Below, one piece after another: positions 41,189 to 49,139 of a DNA stretch of 64,000 bases. Under the pieces are notes generated by a model. It did no database searches. It saw nothing but the letters and a program-made list of their open reading frames with translations, and was not told the origin of the DNA. Each line of letters opens with the position of its first letter. Within the stretch, counting starts at the first letter, position 1. This DNA is from an uncultured Elusimicrobiales bacterium (GTDB lineage Bacteria > Elusimicrobiota > Elusimicrobia > Elusimicrobiales > Elusimicrobiaceae), in the NCBI GenBank assembly GCA_944324675.1, contig CALUXE010000001.1, positions 70,694-134,693 on the forward strand, written 5' to 3'. The translations under genes and the position numbers were made by a program.

Positions 41189-41563
41189 CTAAACTCCTTT
41201 TTTAGGAATATATTTTTCTATTTCCGCCAGGGTCCGTTTCAAATCATATGGTTTGGCTATAAAATGATTTGCGCCTGCGGATACGGCTCTTTCCCTGTCT
41301 TCCGCACCCGTCAAAGTAGACATTATCACTATCGGCGTTTTATATAAGGCGCTGTCGCTTTTGACGGCTTTGCATATCTCGAAACCGCTTATGTGCGGAA
41401 GCATCAAATCAAGTAATATTATATCGGGCTTATTCTTCTTAACCGTTTGGAATGCCAAGCGCCCGTCGTTTACCCAAACGACTTCGTGCCCTTTAATCTC
41501 CAGAGCGCCTTTCAACGCGTTGCCGAGGATTTTGGAATCCTCTATCATAACTATCTTTGCCAA
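41189..41563 (-). CDS. Stand-alone response regulator receiver protein
   Basis: A CheY-like single receiver domain of about 124 residues. It has the acidic pair in VMIEDSKILG (E8, D9), the phospho-acceptor Asp in DIILLDLMLPH near residue 52, the Thr/Ser in PIVIMSTLTG near 82 and the conserved Lys in HFIAKPYDLKR near 105. There is no output domain and no kinase gene nearby, so the partner is unknown. ATG directly follows the carbonic anhydrase stop, and the ORF6N gene lies 6 nt downstream. Confidence 0.93.
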   Translation of the reverse strand: MAKIVMIEDSKILGNALKGALEIKGHEVVWVNDGRLAFQTVKKNKPDIILLDLMLPHISGFEICKAVKSDSALYKTPIVIMSTLTGAEDRERAVSAGANHFIAKPYDLKRTLAEIEKYIPKKGV

Positions 41564-42079
41564 TTAACACTCCTTGCAACTTTTCTTATAGACGCCGGCC
41601 AATTTGGCGTACACTTCTGCGTTTTCTTTTATTTTCGCTATTTCATCTAAGCTCAATTTGCGCACCGCTTTTGCCGGCACGCCCATCACCATACTGCCCG
41701 CTTCTATCTTTTTGCCCGCCGGCAATACGCTGCCCGCGGCTATAATACAGTTGGGGCCTATTTCGCTTTCCATTACAACAGCCCCCATTCCGATAAGCGT
41801 ACTATCGCCGACTTTCGCGCCGTGCACTACGGCATTATGCCCGATGGTAACATTTTCGCCTATCAGGGCCGGCTTATCGAAATCCACGTGTATACAGGCA
41901 TTATCCTGTACATTGCTGCCGCGTCCTATTTTTATGGCGGCGATATCGGCGCGCAATACGGCGTTGGGCCATATGGAGGCGTTGTCTTCCAGCGTGACCT
42001 TCCCTATTATCACGGCGCGCTCATGCACGTAAGAACTGCTTGAAATTTGAGGTTCTGATTTTTCAATTTTCTGCTTCAT
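41564..42079 (-). CDS. Gamma-class carbonic anhydrase family protein
   Basis: A left-handed beta helix of hexapeptide repeats over about 171 residues (NASIWPNAVLRAD, IGRGSNVQDNACIHVD, IGENVTIGHNAVVHGAKVG). The metal-binding histidines are present (IHVD, GHNAVVH), as is the GVPAKAVR C-terminal motif of the YrdA/PaaY/CaiE group. Members hydrate carbon dioxide or have uncertain substrates. It overlaps the UPF0104 gene by 17 nt and abuts the response regulator gene. Confidence 0.9.
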   Translation of the reverse strand: MKQKIEKSEPQISSSSYVHERAVIIGKVTLEDNASIWPNAVLRADIAAIKIGRGSNVQDNACIHVDFDKPALIGENVTIGHNAVVHGAKVGDSTLIGMGAVVMESEIGPNCIIAAGSVLPAGKKIEAGSMVMGVPAKAVRKLSLDEIAKIKENAEVYAKLAGVYKKSCKEC

Positions 42080-43130
42080 TGTCCATATACTCCTTGGCTT
42101 TGTTTTTGGTCAGGACCATAGGCTCGGAAAGTTTTAATCCCCAATATACAAACACGCTTATTATGCCAGGTATTATATAGTATACCACCCTGTAAATAAG
42201 GCAGGCCATTAGGGCGGAATCCCAGTCTATGCCCATTTGGGAGAAAACGGACGTCATCGCTATTTCCATAGCGCCCAGGCCGCCGGGCAATATCGGGATA
42301 AGCGTCGTCGCCATACCTACGGCGAAGCCCGCCAAAAGAACGCCTATAGATATTTTTATGCCCACCGCCAAAAAAGCCAAATACAAAATAAGTATCGTAA
42401 AAATCCAATCGCCGCAGATATAGGCTATCGCGCGGCTGAGTTTCAATTTATTGTTGTGGATTGTGTTTATGCCGTTGTCGAGCTGTTTGGTAAAGGCGGA
42501 ATAATTGTTTTTAGGTATCAAAGCGCCAAACAAATTGTAAATCACTTTATTGATAAGCATAAAGATTTTCCTTATGCCTTTATAGCGGAACTCGTTATTG
42601 AACAAAAATCCCGTCACCAAAGCGCCAATACCCGCGATTACAACTACAAGAATAAAATTCCGCAGCATTTGCCCCGGCGCTGCGTGATGAGACAAAATCA
42701 GCAAAAGAGATCCCTGCAAGATAATAATTATCAGCACGAAGTACAAAAGCACGCTTATAACGATGCTCGACATCACGCTCGCGCCAAGCGGTATATTTCG
42801 CTTGCCCAGCAAATGCGCCCTTAAAGCGAACCCGCTCACGCCCATGGTAGACACCAAATAATTTACCGTAGTGGAAACGAAAGCTATGCTTATGGCCGCG
42901 CCCAAATTTATTCTTTGGCCCAACAGTTTTAGCGTTTCCCAAAGCGACATACCCATACAAACATAAATCGCCGCGGAAGAAAGACAAGCCAAAACCAAAT
43001 ACAGAGTATTGACCTCGTTCCATATCCTTACAAAATTGTCCTTGGCGTCATATATCAGCCAGCCGACTATCGAGACGGATAAAAGGCAAGTCAGCGCGAC
43101 TATTGTGTTCTTCTTGTTAAATATGCTCAC
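42063..43130 (-). CDS. UPF0104/LPG-synthase-type transmembrane protein
   Basis: About 355 residues with about eight membrane helices, of the AglD/MprF flippase-domain family. It has ISIAFVSTTVNYLVSTMGVSG, the polar RAHLLGKRNIPLGASVMSS segment and the diagnostic TLIPILPGGLGAMEIAMTSVF block near residue 285. Family members are lipid flippases or have roles in glycolipid export; this copy lacks the soluble synthase domain of MprF. The start is GTG, with AGGAG about 11 nt upstream, which is long. It is divergent from uvrA. Confidence 0.85.
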   Translation of the reverse strand: MSIFNKKNTIVALTCLLSVSIVGWLIYDAKDNFVRIWNEVNTLYLVLACLSSAAIYVCMGMSLWETLKLLGQRINLGAAISIAFVSTTVNYLVSTMGVSGFALRAHLLGKRNIPLGASVMSSIVISVLLYFVLIIIILQGSLLLILSHHAAPGQMLRNFILVVVIAGIGALVTGFLFNNEFRYKGIRKIFMLINKVIYNLFGALIPKNNYSAFTKQLDNGINTIHNNKLKLSRAIAYICGDWIFTILILYLAFLAVGIKISIGVLLAGFAVGMATTLIPILPGGLGAMEIAMTSVFSQMGIDWDSALMACLIYRVVYYIIPGIISVFVYWGLKLSEPMVLTKNKAKEYMDNEAEN

Positions 43131-43208
43131 AGCTAAAAAATCTCCTGCGAAAATCGGAACCGTTTTAATTCCACATCGTCCGAGTTTTCACTATCCTTTT
43201 ATAAATTA

Positions 43209-43214
43209 TATAAT
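43209..43214 (+). promoter_or_regulatory. uvrA: -10 promoter element of uvrA (predicted leaderless)
   Basis: Perfect TATAAT with TTTTCA 18 nt upstream as a -35. Only 7 nt (TTTAATT) separate the hexamer from ATG at 43222, and there is no Shine-Dalgarno. Confidence 0.65.
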
Positions 43215-43221
43215 TTTAATT

Positions 43222-46053
43222 ATGAAATATATCACTATTACCGGCGCCAAGACGAACAATCTTAAAAATATCAGTTTAAAAATACCCAGAGGCAAAATGG
43301 TGGTGGTAACGGGTCTTTCGGGCTCGGGCAAAAGCTCTTTGGCTTTTGATACCATCTATGCCGAGGGGCAGAGAAGATATGTAGAGAGTATGTCGGCCTA
43401 TGCCAGACAGTTTTTGGAACTTATGGAAAAGCCCGACGTGGAAATGATAGACGGCCTTTCGCCCGCGATTTCCATCGAGCAGAGAAACCCCTCCCGCAAC
43501 CCGCGTTCCACCGTGGCGACGGTAACGGAGATATACGATTATTTCCGTCTTTTATTTGCGCGTATCGGCCACAGGCACTGCCCGCAATGCGGCAGGCCGG
43601 TGGAACAATGGTCGATAGCGGCGATAACAAAAGACATTTTAACCAAATTCGACCAACAAACCGTAATGATCTGCGCCCCCGTAATACAGGGCAAGAAGGG
43701 CACTTACGAGGAGCTTTTCAACCGTCTTAAAAAAGAGGGTTTCGTAAAGATAATTTACAACGGCGAACTTTTCGATCTTGCCAATCCCCCAAAACTCGAA
43801 CGCTACAAAAAGCACGACCTTGATTTGCTGATAGACGAAATTTACATAGACCCTTCCGACAGGGAACGCATTACCGACGCTTTGGAACTTGCGGTAAAAT
43901 ACTCCAAGGGGCTGGTCAAGATAAGGAAAGAGAAAGAAGAATTTACTTACAGCGAAAACAATGCCTGCACCGTCTGCGGCATAGGCTTTGGCGATTTGGA
44001 GCCGAGATTGTTTTCCTTCAACGCGCCGCAGGGCGCCTGCCCCGAATGCAACGGCTTGGGCATTAAGATAGAAATAGACGAAAATTTGGTCGTGCCCGAC
44101 GATTCCCTTTCCATAAACGAAGGCGCGCTCGCCGCGTGGGACAACCCCGTAACCAACAGGACAAACCGCTGGAAGAACTCTTGGTCGGGATATTATTACG
44201 AGATTTTACACTCCGTATGCAAAGCGCAGAAAATACCGATGAACAAACCTTGGCGGAAACTTTCGCGCCGCCAGCAGGAAATACTGCTCTACGGCGGGGA
44301 AGACGTATTATATCAAAGCGCGTTCAGCTCCAAGGAGGTCCCTTTTGAAGGCGTAATCGGCAATTTAAAACGCCGCCACAGCGAAAGCGAGAGCGAATTT
44401 GTCAAAGAGGAAGTCTACAACCGCTTTATGCACGAGGTCACCTGCCCCGTCTGCAAAGGCGCCAGGCTTAAACCGGAGGCTTTATCGGTCTACATCAACG
44501 GCAAGAACATAGCGCAAATATCGGCAATGCAGGTAAGCGCGGCTTTGGATTTTGTAAACAACTTAAAATTAAACGCGAAGGAAGAGCTTATCGCCAAACA
44601 GGTATTAAAAGAAATCAAGGCGAGGCTGGGGTTCCTAAACAGCGTCGGGCTTAATTATCTTACGCTGGAGCGGAAATCGCAAACCTTATCGGGCGGCGAG
44701 GCGCAAAGGATACATTTGGCTACGCAAATAGGCAGCGGGCTTACGGGCGTACTCTACGTACTGGACGAGCCTACCATCGGCCTGCACAGCCGCGATAATG
44801 ACAGGCTTATCGAAACGCTTAAAAACCTGCGCGATTTGGACAATACCCTTATCGTCGTGGAACACGACAAAGACACCATAATGGCGGCCGACCATCTTAT
44901 CGAACTCGGCCCCGGCGCGGGCGAACACGGCGGCAATATAACGGCGCAAGGCCCTTTAAAAGATTTCTTGAAGGACGAAAATTCCATTACCGCCCAATAC
45001 CTCAGCGACAAGAAGAAAATCCTGCCCAACCTTAACCCGCAAAAGCCTGGCAAAAAATGGATAGAGATAAAAGGCGCCAGACAATTCAACCTAAAGAATA
45101 TAGACGTAAAAATACCTTTGGGCTTGTTCGTCGCGATAACGGGCGTATCGGGCTCGGGCAAATCCACTTTGGTGCACAATATTTTATATCGGGCTTTGGC
45201 AAAGAAATTCTACGGCGCCAAAGACGCACCCGGCGAACACGACGCCATAAAAGGGCTTGAGCATATCAACAAGATAATTATTGTAGACCAAAGCCCGATA
45301 GGCAAAACGCCGCGCTCAAACCCAGCAACTTATACGGGTGCTTATACCCACATAAGGGAGCTGTTCGCGCAAATGCCGGAGGCGAAACGCCGCGGCTATA
45401 AACCGGGCAGATTTTCCTTCAACGTAAAGGGCGGCCGCTGCGAGGACTGCCAAGGCGACGGTATTTTGAAAATACAAATGCAGTTCCTGCCCGATATATA
45501 CGTCAAATGCGAAGCCTGCGGCGGAAAACGCTTTAACGAAGATACTTTGCAGGTAAAATTCAAAGGCAAGAACATCGCCGAAGTTTTGGATATGAGCGTG
45601 GACGAAGCGGTGGAATTTTTCGACGCGATACCCAAAATCAAAAATATCCTAAAGACTTTGCAGGACGTTGGCCTAGGCTACATCAAATTGGGGCAAAGCT
45701 CCACCACCCTTTCTGGCGGTGAAGCGCAGAGAGTCAAATTGGCCGACGAACTTTCAAGGCGAGATACGGGCAATACTCTTTATATCCTAGACGAGCCTAC
45801 CACAGGCCTGCACTTTGCCGATATAGACAAACTGCTTAAAGTTATGCACCGCCTGAGCGACCAGGGCAATACCATGGTGGTAATAGAGCATAACCTTGAT
45901 ATAATCAAAACGGCTGATTATATTATAGACCTCGGCCCCGAAGGCGGCGACAAGGGCGGGGAAATCGTCGCGCAGGGCAATATCCGCGATATTATAGCCT
46001 GCCCCCGTTCCTATACGGGCAAGTATTTAAAAAAGGAACTGGGCGAAGTTTAG
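43222..46053 (+). CDS. uvrA: Excinuclease ABC subunit A
   Basis: The damage-recognition ATPase of nucleotide excision repair. It has two ABC modules: Walker A GLSGSGKSSLAFD near residue 31 and GVSGSGKSTLVHN near 640; signatures TLSGGEAQRIHLATQ and TLSGGEAQRVKLADE; Walker B VLDEPTIGLH and ILDEPTTGLH. Zinc-binding Cys sets are at CTVCGIG...CPECNG and CEDCQGDG...CEACGG. About 943 residues is standard. ATG at 43222 starts the family's MKYITITGAKTNNLKNI; in-frame starts further upstream would read back through the divergent promoter region and are not supported. Confidence 0.97.
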   Translation: MKYITITGAKTNNLKNISLKIPRGKMVVVTGLSGSGKSSLAFDTIYAEGQRRYVESMSAYARQFLELMEKPDVEMIDGLSPAISIEQRNPSRNPRSTVATVTEIYDYFRLLFARIGHRHCPQCGRPVEQWSIAAITKDILTKFDQQTVMICAPVIQGKKGTYEELFNRLKKEGFVKIIYNGELFDLANPPKLERYKKHDLDLLIDEIYIDPSDRERITDALELAVKYSKGLVKIRKEKEEFTYSENNACTVCGIGFGDLEPRLFSFNAPQGACPECNGLGIKIEIDENLVVPDDSLSINEGALAAWDNPVTNRTNRWKNSWSGYYYEILHSVCKAQKIPMNKPWRKLSRRQQEILLYGGEDVLYQSAFSSKEVPFEGVIGNLKRRHSESESEFVKEEVYNRFMHEVTCPVCKGARLKPEALSVYINGKNIAQISAMQVSAALDFVNNLKLNAKEELIAKQVLKEIKARLGFLNSVGLNYLTLERKSQTLSGGEAQRIHLATQIGSGLTGVLYVLDEPTIGLHSRDNDRLIETLKNLRDLDNTLIVVEHDKDTIMAADHLIELGPGAGEHGGNITAQGPLKDFLKDENSITAQYLSDKKKILPNLNPQKPGKKWIEIKGARQFNLKNIDVKIPLGLFVAITGVSGSGKSTLVHNILYRALAKKFYGAKDAPGEHDAIKGLEHINKIIIVDQSPIGKTPRSNPATYTGAYTHIRELFAQMPEAKRRGYKPGRFSFNVKGGRCEDCQGDGILKIQMQFLPDIYVKCEACGGKRFNEDTLQVKFKGKNIAEVLDMSVDEAVEFFDAIPKIKNILKTLQDVGLGYIKLGQSSTTLSGGEAQRVKLADELSRRDTGNTLYILDEPTTGLHFADIDKLLKVMHRLSDQGNTMVVIEHNLDIIKTADYIIDLGPEGGDKGGEIVAQGNIRDIIACPRSYTGKYLKKELGEV

Positions 46054-46097
46054 CGCCTTTTTAAAGCAAATAAAATACGCTTGATAACAAAGATAAG

Positions 46098-46122
46098 ACG
46101 CTCGGCCTTAAAAGCCGAGCGT
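46098..46122 (+). terminator. Hairpin terminator after uvrA
   Basis: ACGCTCGGC (46098-46106) and GCCGAGCGT (46114-46122) pair perfectly around CTTAAAA. The T-tract is weak (TCCGCCTT). Confidence 0.65.
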
Positions 46123-46184
46123 TCCGCCTTATATGGCAAATCCCCAAAACATTAAATACCCCCCCCCAAGGGTTTTCTAAAGAC

Positions 46185-46211
46185 AAAAAAAGAGGAGGCT
46201 CGCGCCTCCTC
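46185..46211 (-). terminator. Terminator of the pilE-like gene
   Basis: GAGGAGGC and GCCTCCTC form an 8-bp GC-rich stem around TCGC. On the minus strand it runs into TTTTTTT. It lies 59 nt after the prepilin stop. Confidence 0.88.
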
Positions 46212-46269
46212 CTTGGAAGGTACTATATGATTATAGTACCAAAGTTATTTTGTTGAGTAATCTTAGCTG

Positions 46270-46734
46270 TTATGCGGTCGGCAAGCCGAGAGACTCGCAA
46301 ATACCTGCTCTGTCGCCGCTTGCGGAGCAGGTCACCTTGCCGGTATAATAGTATCTCATAAGGGTATATCCGGAGCTGCTGGCAGTACCATTCCTGGAAG
46401 CGGTTACCACTCCGTTGGCAGTAGTAGTCCCATCAACCTTAATGGTAAAGTTATTGGTGGACCAACTTTCTCCGGTCACGGGATTGCCGCTAACATCGGC
46501 GAACTCAATATCCAAAGAGTTTAGACTCTCAGGATATGTGTTAGAAGAGCTGACCAATCTCGCTCTCTCCATAGCAGCGGCCAAAGAACCCATAATGGAT
46601 AAAGCTTCAGTCGCTCTGGATTTTTCCACAGCTTTAAAATACTGCGGCAACGCTACGGCGGCCAAGATACCGATTATCAAGACCACGACAAGCATTTCAA
46701 TAAGGGTAAAACCCTTCTTGTTTAAGCTTTTCAT
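46270..46734 (-). CDS. pilE: Type IV prepilin, PilE-like (candidate major pilin)
   Basis: About 154 residues with a short basic leader (MKSLNKKG), the prepilin peptidase site G|FTLIE with Glu5, and a long hydrophobic helix (MLVVVLIIGILAAVALPQYF). A globular domain follows, ending in a Cys pair (KVTCSASGDRAGICES) that could form the D-region disulfide. The Shine-Dalgarno is AAGGAGGA. It is a single gene with its own promoter and terminator, apart from the big pilus operon, as expected for a highly expressed major pilin. The other prepilins lack such separate control. Confidence 0.93.
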   Translation of the reverse strand: MKSLNKKGFTLIEMLVVVLIIGILAAVALPQYFKAVEKSRATEALSIMGSLAAAMERARLVSSSNTYPESLNSLDIEFADVSGNPVTGESWSTNNFTIKVDGTTTANGVVTASRNGTASSSGYTLMRYYYTGKVTCSASGDRAGICESLGLPTA

Positions 46735-47009
46735 AAACTTCCTCCTTGTTTGCCCTTGCTGGGCATATAAAAATCTATCAAAAAAAGGCCGTCCCAGTCA
46801 AGCTTTTCCCGACTTCCGGCCCCCACCCGACGGGACTTCCCGCTTTTTAAAAATCGGGCAAATAGTTTTGCGCTCCCCAAAAGGGCAAAATGTTTGCGGA
46901 GCGTAATTACAACAGAACCCCGGGAGGCCCCCATAAAAACTACGCCCGGCGGCGCGATTTTAAAACAGGGCGGACTTAAATCCGGTCTATAAAGCGTTTT
47001 TTCTGGGCC
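46735..47009. other. Long intergenic spacer between pilE and the non-coding RNA
   Basis: I see no coding frame with a plausible start here. The left end holds the pilE leader and promoter. The rest contains GC-rich dyads (for example GCGCTCC/GGAGCGT arms at about 46870-46904) that might be a leader structure or regulator site, but none is diagnostic. Confidence 0.45.
46772..46801 (-). promoter_or_regulatory. Promoter of pilE
   Basis: On the minus strand TTGACT (46796-46801) and TAGATT (46772-46777) are 18 nt apart. The resulting leader of about 30 nt ends in AAGGAGGAAGTTT before ATG at 46734. Confidence 0.6.
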
Positions 47010-47039
47010 TTGACTTTTAACTTTTGCCGCTTATATTAT
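47010..47039 (+). promoter_or_regulatory. Promoter of the structured non-coding RNA
   Basis: TTGACT (47010-47015) and TATTAT (47034-47039) with 18-nt spacing, close to the sigma-70 consensus. An alternative -10, TATATT at 47032, gives 16 nt. Predicted start near 47046. No protein gene follows on this strand. Confidence 0.7.
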
Positions 47040-47045
47040 ACTTAA

Positions 47046-47210
47046 GGCTGTAGAAGGCATCTTGAGCGGGTGCCGTGATCAGGGGCAGAGGTGCCCCGGC
47101 ATGGCGCTAAGCCCCCTTAAGGAAGTACGACCTAACAGCACTTAAAGGAACAGAGAATGACCAAAGCGTCAATAACTAACTAACCCCCGAATACGAAAGC
47201 GGGGGTTTTT
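47046..47210 (+). ncRNA. Unassigned structured non-coding RNA, about 160 nt
   Basis: A closed transcription unit: a strong promoter upstream and a hairpin plus T5 at its end. The RNA can fold into a closing helix GCTGT (47047-47051) with ACAGC (47135-47139). Inside is a long arm built from AGCG/CGCT (47065-47068 with 47105-47108), GTGCC/GGCAT (47070-47074 with 47098-47102) and GGGGCA/TGCCCC (47082-47087 with 47092-47097) capped by GAGG. A terminator stem closes the 3' end. No start codon with Shine-Dalgarno and meaningful frame was seen. It does not show the conserved cores of SRP RNA, tmRNA, RNase P RNA or c-di-GMP riboswitches that I know. Size and the enclosed hairpin leave a divergent 6S-like RNA possible. 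Confidence 0.6.
47184..47210 (+). terminator. Terminator of the non-coding RNA
   Basis: CCCCCG (47184-47189) and CGGGGG (47200-47205) are followed by TTTTT. Confidence 0.85.
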
Positions 47211-47363
47211 CGTCGGCGGATAAATTCGCCTTAGCGCATTTCTTAAAAATATCTGTTGACGAGAACCCGCCGCCAAGCCGTAATATATCGCCGTAATATA
47301 TCGTTTTATAGTCTTAATTATAGATAATGCCAAATATAGCTAAGCCAAAAGAGTTTCAAAAAA

Positions 47364-47388
47364 ATCGGCCCGTTAAAATCGGGCCGAT
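47364..47388 (-). terminator. Terminator at the end of the pilus operon
   Basis: ATCGGCCCG and CGGGCCGAT pair perfectly around TTAAAAT. The minus-strand transcript continues into TTTTTT. It lies 5 nt beyond the metalloprotease stop and closes the cluster that begins upstream at 61 kb. Confidence 0.9.
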
Positions 47389-47392
47389 CGCC

Positions 47393-48772
47393 TTATATTA
47401 AACCGTTCTTTATCTTTTGGCGTTCCTGCCTTTGCATTTCCACCAGCCATTTCCAGAACTTCGTTTCAAAATCCTGCATATTTCTAAAGCCGTAGGCTTT
47501 TTTAAGGGCGGCTTCGGTCGACATTCTCTTCTTTATGACTCTGCCTTGTTCGTCGCGCATTACTTTGCCTTTGGAGTCTTTTTTGTCTTCAAAGGTCTTC
47601 ATAAGTTTGGTAAATTGCTCAAACTGTATCCTCTTATCTGGGTAATCGGAATTTTTGGAGCGGAACAAGAACCTTACCATCGCGTAAGCCTGGAAATACC
47701 AATTCTCCACGTCGCCCTTCTGCTCCGCGATATCATAAGAGCTATTCTTTACGAAATCCGCGAAATTGGTAAACACTACCGTCTTTGCCGTTACCATATT
47801 TGAAGCCGCCGCGCGCCGCTCTTCCGCCGTCAGCCTTTGCCCGCTTCTTAACCGCGAAAGCAGTTTTAATTTCTCGCTTTGGCTGATTATGTTTATTACC
47901 ACCAAATCATTTGCCCAAACACCGCCCTTCGTACTGGAGGATATATCCTCCATATTCACGGCCAGGCCCTCGTTTAGCCATATCGGCGGTTCCAGTTTAT
48001 ACCCTTCCGAAGGCGGATTGAAAAATTCTTCCACAAAAAGGTGCGTCAGCTCGTGCGTGAACTGGGACAACATCTTAGAGGTGTTCTTCGGCTCGTCGTA
48101 CATCACTATTCTGTCTTCCGTCGGGGAGAAAAACGCCCCCGACCAACTGCTGGCCACCGGCTCGTTCCTTAGAAAACTCTGCCTGTTCTGATATACGTAA
48201 ACCTTGGATTTGCCCGACATCATCCAAGATATATTCTTGCTTAAAACTTGATGGACCGTCTCAAACTTCATACCCAAATTAGGCGTCATAATACCGCTGG
48301 TTTGCGGTTCTACTTTTAGATTGAAATTGCGCGTGGAACTGTCTATCCATTTAATCCCGCGGCCGGGCTCTTTGGCTTTTTGGGAGGAGCTCTTTTCCAC
48401 CTTCTTGAATTGGGGCGTTTTTATCGATGCGGAAGCGTCGGGCTTATCGGTATTAATGATTTCCTCGCCGCCCGCTTCCCCTTCGCTCCCTTCCTGAAGG
48501 TTTATCTGTTCGGATTGCTCGTCTTTAGGCGGCCTTATCAAACTTAATGTGGACGAGGATACGGTATTCTCATAGCTATCCTCTTGATTTGACGCGGGCA
48601 AAGGCGCCTCCCCGTCCGAGGCGGCCGCCCCAGAAGCCTTAGCTTTGCGAGCCTTATCCAAAAAGCTCTGGGATAAATCGCTTTGCTCCGCTCTTAATAA
48701 GGGAGATAAACAAAATAAAATGGCAACGGCCATAACCGCTTTATGTACTTTATCGCTCTGCATTCGCCGCAT
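47393..48772 (-). CDS. Secreted gluzincin-type metalloprotease (peptidase MA-like)
   Basis: About 459 residues. A signal peptide (near 1-28, ending LLRAE) is followed by a long disordered acidic/Ser region to about 140 and a protease domain. Zinc motif HELTH lies at 240-244, with the downstream Glu in WLNEGLAVNMED at about 268: the HExxH plus Glu pattern of gluzincins, close to the peptidase-MA/DUF1570 group. It starts 9 nt after the prepilin-like gene and is the last gene of the pilus operon. It might process or turn over surface pilus components. That role is inference from position. Confidence 0.82.
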   Translation of the reverse strand: MRRMQSDKVHKAVMAVAILFCLSPLLRAEQSDLSQSFLDKARKAKASGAAASDGEAPLPASNQEDSYENTVSSSTLSLIRPPKDEQSEQINLQEGSEGEAGGEEIINTDKPDASASIKTPQFKKVEKSSSQKAKEPGRGIKWIDSSTRNFNLKVEPQTSGIMTPNLGMKFETVHQVLSKNISWMMSGKSKVYVYQNRQSFLRNEPVASSWSGAFFSPTEDRIVMYDEPKNTSKMLSQFTHELTHLFVEEFFNPPSEGYKLEPPIWLNEGLAVNMEDISSSTKGGVWANDLVVINIISQSEKLKLLSRLRSGQRLTAEERRAAASNMVTAKTVVFTNFADFVKNSSYDIAEQKGDVENWYFQAYAMVRFLFRSKNSDYPDKRIQFEQFTKLMKTFEDKKDSKGKVMRDEQGRVIKKRMSTEAALKKAYGFRNMQDFETKFWKWLVEMQRQERQKIKNGLI

Positions 48773-48781
48773 TTTTAAACG

Positions 48782-49138
48782 TTAATCAAGATCTTTCGTA
48801 TCTATCAAAAACTCTATATTGCCCAAACCGGTTGTGGTGGAACCCCACTTTATACCAATTTCAGTAGTTACTCCATCTATGGTACAAGTAAAAGTTTCGA
48901 CGTTATTGGCATCCAGCAACGGCGGTACGCCATCCAAAGCGCGCTGCACCGCTATTGCGTTATATTGCGCTATACAGCCCTCCGCATAGGCTTTTGACGA
49001 TATCATACGTTTAGTCTTAAGCATATTGCTGGTTCTGCCAACAGCGAACCTCATAAGCATAATGATAATGGCCGCGATTATGCTCCCCATTACCATAACT
49101 TGCATCAATGCCGATCCCTTTCTGCCGAAAATCCTCAT
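48782..49138 (-). CDS. Prepilin-like minor pseudopilin without Glu5
   Basis: About 118 residues. A leader RIFGRKG precedes SALMQVMVMGSIIAAIIIMLM, a prepilin-type helix in which position +5 is Gln instead of Glu. GspK and similar tip pseudopilins also lack Glu5, though GspK is much longer; PilX-type minor pilins are nearer in size. The mature domain has a Cys pair (EGCIAQ, FTCTID). GGAGG lies 9 nt before ATG. It follows the PilW-like gene by one base, which supports a role in the same tip complex. Confidence 0.75.
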   Translation of the reverse strand: MRIFGRKGSALMQVMVMGSIIAAIIIMLMRFAVGRTSNMLKTKRMISSKAYAEGCIAQYNAIAVQRALDGVPPLLDANNVETFTCTIDGVTTEIGIKWGSTTTGLGNIEFLIDTKDLD

Positions 49139-49139
49139 T

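Noticed and set aside
43009-43222. An upstream start for uvrA adding 71 residues
   Set aside because: It would run back through the divergent UPF0104 gene and across the -10 box. UvrA homology begins at ATG 43222.
46159-46167. A run of nine C as a possible phase-variation tract
   Set aside because: It lies between two terminators, outside any frame or promoter spacer, so slippage would have no evident effect.
47046-47210. Reading the structured RNA as SRP RNA, tmRNA, RNase P RNA or a c-di-GMP riboswitch for the prepilin gene
   Set aside because: None of the conserved cores is visible on either strand, and the promoter and terminator point away from the prepilin gene.
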